NCBI GenBank assembly: GCA_000818945.1
Contig: KN805390.1
Location: 172,000 to 235,999, forward strand
Source: Schizochytrium sp. CCTCC M209059
Lineage: Eukaryota > Sar > Bigyra > Thraustochytrida > Thraustochytriidae
Length of the DNA: 64,000 bases
Reading direction: 5' to 3'
The first letter of the stretch is position 1, and every line of letters starts with the position of its first letter. A program made the position numbers and the translations under genes. The notes beneath the pieces were generated by a model. It had not been told where the DNA came from. It searched no databases and worked only from the letters and a program-made list of their open reading frames with translations. Below are positions 26,606 through 34,504 of this stretch, one piece after another.

Positions 26606-29064
26606 TCAAAAGCTTTCGTCATTATCTTGATTTGAATCAGCCTCTGCATCATCAGCGCAGAGTTCCGACTCCCATGCCTCAGAGAGCTCAGTAGAGACTT
26701 TGTCGAGACCTGTCCGTTGTAGCTCGGCAGTCGCGTAGTTGTACCAGAGATCATAGCGAGTTTTCGCCGCATGTTCTTTCGTGTACATAACCGACATGCC
26801 CGTTTCACCTTGCTCAGTACCTTGCGCGCATACTTCAATGAGCTTGAAGATTTTAGGAATCAATGTCGACTTCTCTCGCATTTGTAAATCCCGCAGGACG
26901 GAATTGACTACAGCAGGGGGGCAGGGGTCGTAGGCTCCACGACCAAGATCATTTGACATGCACACGGGGTTGTGCTTCTTTCTCTGTTCTTGTTGGGAAG
27001 GATCGGCCTTCTCAAAGACAAGATAAGAGATCTCATTGTTCACCAGGTCCTCCTCGACTTTGGCACGTGCCGTGTTCCATTCACAGCGCTTACTCGTTGG
27101 ACAGTTGTCGCGCGGGTCTCGGCGACGAAGATTCTGCACGGCTTGTAGCAAAGCACACACGTGCACGCATCCCTGATCAACTCGGGCGGCAGGGCAGGCG
27201 CACATCTGGTCACAGACGTTTGTCACGTATGGAGGCCGTCCGTCCATCGCTTCATGCCATTCGATGGAACAACGCACAAAGACAGGATAGGTGGCATTGA
27301 CCATTGACCTTGGGCAGTGAAGCCTGAACCAACACTCTTTAGCAGGTTTGTCTCCATTCGGTACGAAGTAGGCTGCAAATCCGCGAAGATGTGTGCGGAA
27401 GCAAATGCGCTTGTAACCTTTTCGAAAAACACCTTTCTTCGTACATACGTCCTTGAAATGTTTCTGCAAGAACTGTTCCGAGACCAGCGGCGCTCGCTCT
27501 TGCAATTCGCCGATATAGGTGATCCAGCGGTCTGACGGGATGGCGGCAAGTGCAGCCTTGGCTTCGGCGTTATCTATCAGTGGAAGGTCTACATTCCGTC
27601 CGCAGTTTCTCAGCAGCTGCAGGACGCTGAGGCCCTCTGGGCAACGCAGATTGGTAAGCTGGTGATTCCCTTTCTTTGCTGCTGCTTCAGCAGCCATTTG
27701 GGCACGCACGCTCGCGCGAAGCTCATGCTTTTTCTTGCCAGACGCAAATTGCCCGCGAGTGCGGAGCCAGCGGGCCAACTGGGCAAGCGATGCTGTGTCA
27801 ACATGTTCCTCACACATCTTGGCCCCGATAATAAGGTCTTCTGTGAGCTGCACAGGGTGGACCGTGTCCTGAGGCTGGATCACAGAATAACCCTGACCAA
27901 CGTCATGGTGTTTTGGCTTCTTCCTCTGGCATCCACATCCATCACGCATGCAAAGCAGGCCCAGAGAGATGAGGTCCACCTGCTCGCGGTCGAAACTTGT
28001 TTTGCCGAAACGTTCAATGCATCCTGTGTCAATCGCAACCTTCTCATCGAGATAATTGATCTCGCGCTTCGCAAGGTGCAGCGCGATGCCCCCAAGAAGA
28101 CCGCCCTTCGCCCTTTTCATGTCCGAGACAACATCCTCTTTGCGTAGTTGCTTCGCGTAATTATTGCAGAGAATGTCCGCGAGCTGATCAGGGTCTTTCC
28201 AGCTTTCCAGTGTGACCCCGCGATGTAAGAGCAGCTCCATGACGGACAGTGCCGTTTTTGCCCCAACGCCTTTAAGGTTGTGATAGTCCGAATCCACGAG
28301 TAACGCGTACGCAAGGCACACAGCGGCCGCCGCTTCACGCGGCTCGCATGCGTGGTGTCCTACAACTCTGTCAATGATAAGACCCAAGTCACGTGGACGG
28401 TCGCAGAGCGCGTTTGATTCATCTTCTGGCGCAGTATTTGCCGCTGGGTCGTAGAGAATGCCCAAACCGTCCTGCCAAAAGCCCGGTGGGATGACAACGA
28501 CATTTCCGCCGTGGTGAACGAGCATGTCTGAGTCAACTGAGATAATGTATTGGATAGAACCTTCATGGAGCAACGCGACAAGCGTGTGATCTGCCTCGTA
28601 GGGAGCCACCACATAGGGGTATCCCTCCACTCGCAACTGCCTGATGACCGCGTAAACAAGATCACGGGTGACGCCAGCGTTTGCCTTTGAGATCTTTTCC
28701 ATGAGCGCGGTCGAAGGCTCCTCGCCGGCGTTGAGGCAAGCTTGTAGGTCTTCCATCAAACCTTGGACCATTCTATCGCGTTTGTTGCTTCTTGCAGAGT
28801 TCGTGCTTGCCTTTATTTCGTTTGAAACGCCATCGAAGACGACGATAGGGCGAGCGCCCCATGTTTTGAGCTTCTTAAGCCGCCCAATAAACCCTGCACG
28901 ATGCTAGTGAAGTTGCCCTTAGAGACCTCTTCATGCTGCACGCTCACGTACATGTGCAGCCAGACTGAGGCAACAATCCCAACATCTTTGTCGCGCAAGA
29001 GTTCGTAGAGCTGGACGTTGCGTTGCTTCGAACGTAGTTGCTTGAGCAGCTCCGTAACGCCCAT
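26606..29064 (-). CDS. XPG/EXO1-like nuclease - SAP-like - SWIM zinc-finger protein of the transposon, -1 frame change
   Basis: Frame 1 runs from ATG 29064 to 28888 and continues one base back to the stop at 26606, 819 residues in all. Residues 1-98 match the XPG N-domain (MGVTELLKQL, VGIVASVWLHMY, then PIVVFDG). The XPG-I block follows (PYVVAPYEAD, IISVDSDMLV) and the helix-hairpin part (LVDSDYHNLKGVGAKTALSV). Later come a SAP-like helix pair (LAQLARWLRTRG, SGKKKHELRA) and a SWIM zinc finger (CACPAARVDQGCVHVCALLQ). Metal ligands are present except the first Asp, which is Val31. The frame change falls exactly on G GGT TTA (28894-28888), a classic -1 slippery heptamer. Expected role: structure-specific nuclease aiding transposition or repair. 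ISL2EU-type partners carry YqaJ instead, and none is seen here. Confidence 0.7.
28888..28894 (-). promoter_or_regulatory. Candidate -1 ribosomal frameshift site G GGT TTA
   Basis: In the incoming frame the codons are CAG GGT TTA, so the heptamer GGGTTTA has exact X XXY YYZ phasing. A slip of -1 continues as ATT GGG CGG CTT, directly into the open XPG frame. GGGCG just after the heptamer could pair with CGCCC about 40 nt further, and GGGC GCTC GCCC forms a small hairpin, so a stimulatory structure is possible. A chance indel remains an alternative. Confidence 0.45.
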
Positions 29065-29299
29065 GACGACACGGGAGTATGCTTCTAGCTTCTCCGCTCC
29101 GGCTCCTGCGCGCTTGCTGCTTTTGCGCCCGCGTACGCACCTGCGCACGCGCCTCCAGCGCGCAGACAGTCTGCTTTACGGTTAGGTGGCAGCTCTCTCT
29201 TTTCGCGCAAGGCCCTCTCCCTGCTTACCAGTAGTTAATCTGACAGGTGGGGGGTAGATTAAGGAGAAATTGCACGTTTTCAGGCGTTTCAGAGCACCG

Positions 29300-29315
29300 A
29301 TGCATATTGTCTATT
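29300..29315 (-). repeat. Right terminal inverted repeat (candidate)
   Basis: ATGCATATTGTCTATT is the exact complement of the left repeat. It lies 236 bp upstream of the nuclease-gene ATG and about 560 bp before membrane protein B. Confidence 0.65.
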
Positions 29316-29872
29316 CCGCCCGCCCCGCCTGCTGCTGCCTTCAAGTTCCCTTCAATGCTGCCGCCGTTGCTCGGCATTTCGGACGGGCCAGGCACCGCTT
29401 CCGGGGCATATGAAAAGGCGATGACTCCGCGCACAAGCACGCACGCACGCAGACATACCCACGCACGCGCGGGCGCAGACGCATGCCGCCTTTCGCTGGT
29501 GGGAATCGCGAGTCGATCAGCTACAACTGGGATGGCTGCACAGGCTGGCCACGGTAGCTGGCCATGAGCATGGGTAAGCCGCCGAGGCTCTTGCAGCGAC
29601 ACCGCTGTGGTGGAGAGCGTCATGTCCCACCGAATTAGGGCGGGTTCAGGGACTGACAGTGAGAGCGTGCGAAGAAGGAGAAGAAGATCGTGCGAAGAAG
29701 GAGAAGAGGAGGAGGAGGAGGAGGAGGAGATGGAGTGCCGCGGCCCGCCGGTCGCGACGCGGGACGGGCGAGCAAATCTCAAAGGGCCCACCCGCCAACG
29801 GTGTCGCAGCGCGAGTGCGAGTCGTTTGTTGCGGCCGTGATCGTCTCCGTCCGTGCTGCCGAGCCGGCCTCG
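29316..29872 (+). promoter_or_regulatory. Promoter/leader of membrane protein B
   Basis: Contains GC-rich sequence, a CGCACGCACG run near 29440 and a GAAGGAGAAG/GAGGAGG purine tract at about 29675-29735. The paralog-B frame is open back to 29690, but the upstream residues (poly-Arg, poly-Gly) are translated purine repeats. No separate gene is seen. Confidence 0.4.
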
Positions 29873-31195
29873 ATGATTGGCCAAGACATAGAAGACGGGA
29901 GTCACCCTGCCCAGTCGTCGCCGCCGAGAAGGGACACACAGAGCTCGCCTCCGTGCGAGGACGGACAACGAGGGCGCCGCATCCCCGTGGAGGCGGCAGA
30001 GGCGACGGCCAAGGGAAAGGGGAAAGACCTGAACTGTCTGCGACATGTCGAGAACCTCGATAAGCTGCCTTCCAAGGTCTCGCACCTGGAACAAAAGGGC
30101 GACAATGAGGTTGTGTTCTACCCTGATGACTTTGATGGCGAGCTCGTCTATCACTCGCGCCATCATCGCAAAAATCGGTTTCCCATGGTAAATAGCAAAT
30201 CCAGCGAAACCTACGTGCAAAGACACCATTTACAGCTTCTCAGCTTTGACCCTGAGAATGTCTCATGGTGGGTCGCCCATACCTTTACGTGGGGCTCCGT
30301 ACTCTTTGTTGTCCAAGGCTATTACCTTTTGTGGCCCATTGAAGATGATAAAAGAAGTCGCGTCCTGACCGGCCTTCTAGGCTTTATCGGTGGTCTCCTC
30401 TTCGAAGTTGGCGCGTACGCTGAAGTGCTTGAGGCAATCAACCCACGTCCCAAGCTCGAATTCGGCTACTACATCTCAGACATGAGCTACAAGAACTACA
30501 GGAACGTCCTGCACCTTGTCCCTCATGTAGAGACACGGCGCAAAAAGTGGAATTGGTTCGCTCTCAAATTTGGTGACGCAGGACAAAAGGCTGCTAGCGT
30601 GCAATTCATCGGTGCGACTTTTTATCTCATTGCAACGATCATGGAGCTCCCCATCTACAATGCGGAGAACACAGTCATTCCCTCTGACCGGTTCATCCTC
30701 ATAGATGTCTTTGTCTACGGTTTTGAGGTCATCGGCTCGGTTTGTTTTCTTTACTCGCCAATTGTACTTATGTTGGAAACGCAATATGCTTGGTACATGC
30801 CGAATCTCGGCTCGTTTGGTTGGCACATTAGCTTTTGGAACATGATTGGCGGTTGGGGTTTCATGTTGTGTGCAATTTTTGGCTTTCTGGACAACGTCAA
30901 CGGTCGCACTATTTGCTGCCAGTTCTATGGCACTGACCTTTCCACCTTTTGGGGTTCAATTGCCTTTTTGCTTGCCTCGATTCTCCTTGCAATCGAGGTT
31001 GCAAACAAGCATCCTTTTCCAACGCCCAGCTTTCTCGTTCCTTTTACGCGTCCTACCAAGGAGAAAAAGACTCGTTCCAATCGAGGCGCCCGGCGGCGAA
31101 ACAGTCTGGACAAGTATAAAGACACTCAGAACACCTCTAATCCTGCTGCTCATAGCGATGGTAGCGACAGTACGTTTGCAGAAAAGATCGCATAA
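29873..31195 (+). CDS. Six-span membrane protein, paralog B
   Basis: A 440-residue paralog of the 21775-23259 product with the same block order: DNEVVFYPDDFDGELVYHSR, HHRKNRFPM, SWWVAHTFTWGSVLFVVQGY, FEVGAYAEVLEAINPRPKLE, a helix around ATFYLIATIMELP, QYAWYMPNLGSFGWH, FLDNVNGRTICCQFYGTDLS and ILLAIEVANKHPFPTPSFLV. N- and C-terminal tails differ, with a shorter N-terminus here. Both genes point the same way and were probably a tandem duplicate before the transposon landed between them. I chose the ATG at 29873 because residues encoded upstream are purine-repeat translation. The function of the family is unknown to me. Conserved Asn, Gly, Cys-Cys and His residues in loops may matter for it. Confidence 0.77.
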   Translation: MIGQDIEDGSHPAQSSPPRRDTQSSPPCEDGQRGRRIPVEAAEATAKGKGKDLNCLRHVENLDKLPSKVSHLEQKGDNEVVFYPDDFDGELVYHSRHHRKNRFPMVNSKSSETYVQRHHLQLLSFDPENVSWWVAHTFTWGSVLFVVQGYYLLWPIEDDKRSRVLTGLLGFIGGLLFEVGAYAEVLEAINPRPKLEFGYYISDMSYKNYRNVLHLVPHVETRRKKWNWFALKFGDAGQKAASVQFIGATFYLIATIMELPIYNAENTVIPSDRFILIDVFVYGFEVIGSVCFLYSPIVLMLETQYAWYMPNLGSFGWHISFWNMIGGWGFMLCAIFGFLDNVNGRTICCQFYGTDLSTFWGSIAFLLASILLAIEVANKHPFPTPSFLVPFTRPTKEKKTRSNRGARRRNSLDKYKDTQNTSNPAAHSDGSDSTFAEKIA

Positions 31196-31206
31196 AGAAG
31201 AAGAAG

Positions 31207-31236
<30 letters not shown>
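31195..31236 (+). repeat. (AAG)14 microsatellite at the stop codon of paralog B
   Basis: Forty-two bases of perfect AAG repeat begin with the last base of the TAA stop codon, so they lie at the very start of the 3' UTR. Loss of the stop would add a poly-Arg/Lys/Glu tail. Confidence 0.9.
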
Positions 31237-31237
<1 letters not shown>

Positions 31238-31707
31238 GAAATAGCGATATTGCAAGGGGCTGCTCGGCATTGGTGAAGCGTATTTCGAGGCGCAAGCGAT
31301 CCATGAATCGAGCTTCTATTTTCATTTTCTCAGTCGACAGTTGCTCCTTCAACACAATTTGTGTTGTCTGCAAGAACAAACAATATATTTGTAGACTTCA
31401 TCCATCCATCCATGCATCCATCTATTCACTCACTTTTCTTTTTCTTGTTTTTCGTTTAAGACTATGTATTGCCAGAAACCTTTTCGTTACGGTCCCTGGG
31501 AATGCGATAAAGCGCCATTGCCAGCAACCACCAAGAGCTAATCCAATTTCATCCCACAATCTCCCTGTGTTGAAAGAAGCCGAGACCCTGACCCCATCTG
31601 AGAGGCATGTGCGCAAGCAAGCAAGCTGACCAGCGCGAATTCAGGCGATTCTGGCTTCGGCCGGATCAAAAAGATCAAAACGACAATATCGGAAAGAGGG
31701 AATAAAA
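31237..31707. other. 3' region between convergent genes
   Basis: No gene is seen. It contains a CATC-rich run (CATCCATCCATCCATG near 31400) and AT-rich segments expected of two 3' UTRs. Confidence 0.35.
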
Positions 31708-32508
31708 TTAAGCCTGTCTGCGACGCAAGTGGTCCATGAGCGTGCTGTTGGCATCCTCGAGATTGCGCTTCATGAGCATCTGACCCTTTTTCAGATTGTC
31801 AATATCAGAGGCAAGCTTGGTACTCTCGGTTCCAAGGTCCTTAGTGATCTGAGCAGCATCCTGCATGAGAAAGCCCTTTCCCATGGCCCGGTAGCAGTTG
31901 ACCTCGGCGCCATCCTTGGACTTGGTCTCCTCAATAATACTCTGAGAAATGATAGCTTTGGTACGTTGCTCGAGCTCCTTTTCGTTGAGCTCATTGGTGA
32001 CCTGCATGTATTTGAACTTTGCCTCCATGACGCGCTGGCCGAGATCCTGCGTACCGCCCATCATGGCCTCCTCGGTGGTGGTGCGGGCGTCCGGGGTCCT
32101 GTTCGCGGCAGAGGCATCACGGATCTTGTTCTTGAGCTCTTTCTCGAGCTTTCTGAACTCGTGCACACCAGACTTCTTTTGTGCGGACTTCTTACCCGAT
32201 GCGCTAGGCAAGAGCTTCATGCCCTCCTTGACAACGCGCAACGCCTCCTCGTGGTTGTTGAGCTCCTTTTCGGCCGTCGCCAGTCGCAGATACGCCTTGA
32301 CAAAAGAAGCGTCCATGGCGAGGCATTTCTTTGCATCGGTCCTGGCGTCTTCCCACTGCTTGAGGGCCAGGTACGCGGCCGCGCGGTTGGCGTAAAACAC
32401 GTGGTTGAGCTCGTCCAGCTCGATCGCCTCCGTGTAAAGCTTCACCGCCTTTTCATGGTCGCCCGCGCGGAAGGCGTCGTTGCCCGCATCTTTCTTTGCT
32501 TCCGCCAT
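31708..32508 (-). CDS. TPR domain fused to prefoldin subunit 1-like domain
   Basis: A 266-residue protein in one frame. Residues 1-115 are three TPR repeats of the Hsp70/Hsp90-cochaperone kind (AKKDAGNDAFRAGDHEKAVK, ANRAAAYLALKQWEDARTDA, KAYLRLATAEKELNNHEEAL), with the Lys-Asn-x-Asn-Arg-type carboxylate-clamp residues apparently present. A charged linker leads to residues about 165-266, which match a beta-type prefoldin subunit, best PFDN1. There are two long coiled coils around CYRAMGKGFLMQDAAQITKD (human pattern YEGVGRMFILQS). The C-terminus LMDHLRRRQA parallels the PFDN1 end. Prefoldin hands nascent actin and tubulin to CCT. Adding a TPR could couple it directly to Hsp70/Hsp90. I know of no standard PFDN1 with TPRs, and there is no splice signal or stop between the halves. 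Confidence 0.75.
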   Translation of the reverse strand: MAEAKKDAGNDAFRAGDHEKAVKLYTEAIELDELNHVFYANRAAAYLALKQWEDARTDAKKCLAMDASFVKAYLRLATAEKELNNHEEALRVVKEGMKLLPSASGKKSAQKKSGVHEFRKLEKELKNKIRDASAANRTPDARTTTEEAMMGGTQDLGQRVMEAKFKYMQVTNELNEKELEQRTKAIISQSIIEETKSKDGAEVNCYRAMGKGFLMQDAAQITKDLGTESTKLASDIDNLKKGQMLMKRNLEDANSTLMDHLRRRQA

Positions 32509-34504
32509 CCTGCCTACCCGCTGTCCCGGCCTGTGCTCGCTCTCCTGCTGCGCCTGGTGGCTGCGGCGGTCTCCTCGTGTCTGCCCTGATGCGTGCGCTC
32601 GCTCCTTCGGTCCGCGGGCCGCTCACGATGACTTCTCGCTGACGCCCGCACGCTCGCTCGCTTCTTTCTTTTTCGGTTTGCGAGTTTTAACCGGCGGTTG
32701 AGGGATGGCAACGTTTTATTTTGGACTTAGCCTACTTGTGGTTGTTATTATTATGACGGCTCTGGTGCTCGTGCCGCCGCCAGACCGGGTCCTCGCCACA
32801 CTTTCCTTGAAACGTGCTCCTTTTTCGATCGACGCGTGAGGACCAGGCATAGAAAGTTGTTTCGTTTGGTGGATTGGCTAAAAAATGGCTTCAATTGAGT
32901 CCTGAGGTCCACATGAGCTGCTCTGCTTTTGAGGGTAGGAAAGCAATCTACTTATTACGAACATCTTTCGCTCAGCACCTGCTTTTTTTTGCAAGCCTTC
33001 TGCACCGCGTCACGCTGTTTTCTGTACGCGAAGATGGCCCCTTCACCTGAATCTGTGAATTGCTTCTCCTAGCAAAAGCAAGATCCACAAAGTCCCTCAG
33101 AATGTCTTTTCGTCGCGAATCCAAGTAATTTTACTCGATTGAAGCAACTCAGCTCGTTGATACATTCCTAACACAAATACGAAAGGTTTTACACACACGC
33201 GTTTTGCACCAGGTGAGAAAGATGTTTCAACGCCAACAATCTATTTTCAGAGTATCTAAAAAAGCATACATGCGTCATCAGCACCCCTGGCGATCGTTCA
33301 GGAAAGAAATACGTCCGCAATTGCAATTCGCAAACTACTTTGGCCAATTTTCCCCTTTGCATACGCTTTTCGTCTTCTCGGTCTTTCGTGTCTTGGTAAT
33401 TGACTTGAAGACCGTTTGCGAGAAAAACAAGAAAGATGATTCGCGTAAACGTATCGAAAGTACCTCTTTGCGCGAAACGTTATGAAAAGGATAGAAACTT
33501 GGTGGATCGCTCGCTGCTATCCGGAGACTCTGGTGATGTTGACTGTCTTGCTGGAATTCAAAATGTTATTGAGAGCCTAGTTGCAAAGGATACGCAACAA
33601 TGTGATTCGAATCTGCTTCTGGGTTCGAGTGATCAGTTCTGCTGGCGACGAATCCGTATTGACGTGGCCTCGTGCAGCTTGTGACAATGTGCATGATTTG
33701 ATAGCATGGTGAAATGCAATGTCTGGGCCTTCGTCGAGACATTGTATGGATAAAAGTGTATGCATTCAGTAGCTCCGGTGTCCACGGCGTCCATGGCGGC
33801 CACGTCGGCCAGAATCATGTCAATGTACATCGGCGTGCACCAGGCTACAGTAACTTGCCTCTCGGTGTAAGGATGATGGTATCCTCATCGTGACTTGACA
33901 GGACTATCGATCGCTTCACTTTACGAATGACATTCGTGGCGCGCACGCACATTTCGACCGCTTTGGTCGCGTGCAAGGATGACAGCTACACATTGTCATT
34001 TGAGCAAGATATACGTGCCCGCTTTCGCTGCACGGACATAGGACGCGACAATCTGGACTTTATTTCTACTGGCGGACCGAAAATTTCAAGCTGGAAAAGA
34101 GATGTGTTTCCAGTAGATGTGACGATCCCATTTCCACCGCCTGCGCGTCTTAAGGCGCGCGTTAGCCTCCTTGGCGCGTGCAGTGAGCAACTTCGAGTTG
34201 CTCTATCTTCGCAACCTCCCCATCTCGGGCACGAGCGACATTACATTTCTTTTGGGGCCCGCGTAGAAAAAGAAAGCGCAGCGTGCAGTCACTGAGATAG
34301 CGATATTAGTATCCTTGATAAATGGGGCTCTAAGATAGGGATAAGGTGGAACAAGCTTGCAAAGTCTTCTTTGCGAAGACACAACGGGCGTCTCGACAAT
34401 TGTATAGCGTATGTTGAAAAAAATGGTTTGTTATGTGGTGGCTCGACTCAACAAGATTCGACTTGGACTCGACTTGACTCGACTCGCCGGCTCGTTCGTT
34501 CGTA
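32509..34504. other. Two-kilobase gene-poor, largely AT-rich stretch
   Basis: The first about 200 bp should be the promoter of the TPR-prefoldin gene. The remainder is AT-rich with no convincing gene. Two things deserve mention: a GC-rich, codon-biased minus-strand patch at about 33767-33890, and a 122-residue plus-strand frame at 33927-34295. The last 200 bp are the 3' UTR side of the proteasome ATPase gene. I searched for tRNA T-loops by eye and found none that folded. Confidence 0.4.
33927..34295 (+). CDS. Doubtful small open frame
   Basis: A 122-residue ATG-initiated frame with moderately balanced composition (segments such as VFPVDVTIPFPPPARLKARV). It has no family resemblance, signal peptide or recognised domain, and the ATG has no particular context. 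It could be an exon of an unrecognised gene, a relic, or chance. It is listed only because it is the longest frame in a 2 kb gap. Confidence 0.15.
   Translation: MTFVARTHISTALVACKDDSYTLSFEQDIRARFRCTDIGRDNLDFISTGGPKISSWKRDVFPVDVTIPFPPPARLKARVSLLGACSEQLRVALSSQPPHLGHERHYISFGARVEKESAACSH

Larger units (their letters stand above)
23696..29315. mobile_element. ISL2EU/Harbinger-like DNA transposon with convergent transposase and XPG-SAP-SWIM genes
   Basis: I define this 5.6 kb element by a perfect 16-bp inverted repeat, AATAGACAATATGCAT at 23696-23711 and its complement at 29300-29315. It encloses two tail-to-tail genes: a DDE_Tnp_4 transposase (+) and an XPG-type nuclease fused to SAP and SWIM motifs (-), with stop codons 18 bp apart. 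A two-gene layout of an IS5-like transposase plus a SWIM/nuclease protein is known for ISL2EU-type eukaryotic transposons, where the nuclease is YqaJ. No clear target-site duplication is visible; a TA duplication inside the repeat would also fit, leaving 12-bp termini. The element interrupts a tandem pair of paralogous membrane-protein genes. Both genes contain one frame change, so the copy is either recently damaged or uses recoding. Confidence 0.72.

Noticed and set aside
23974..29187. GGTTAGGT at 23974 and 29180 as a target-site duplication of the transposon
   Set aside because: It lies inside the 16-bp inverted repeats and the same motif occurs at unrelated promoters (8536, 42606, 42627), so a promoter element is the better reading.
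33590..33630. TTCGAATC as a tRNA T-loop
   Set aside because: The flanking bases do not form a 5-bp T-stem and no acceptor or anticodon arms can be drawn.
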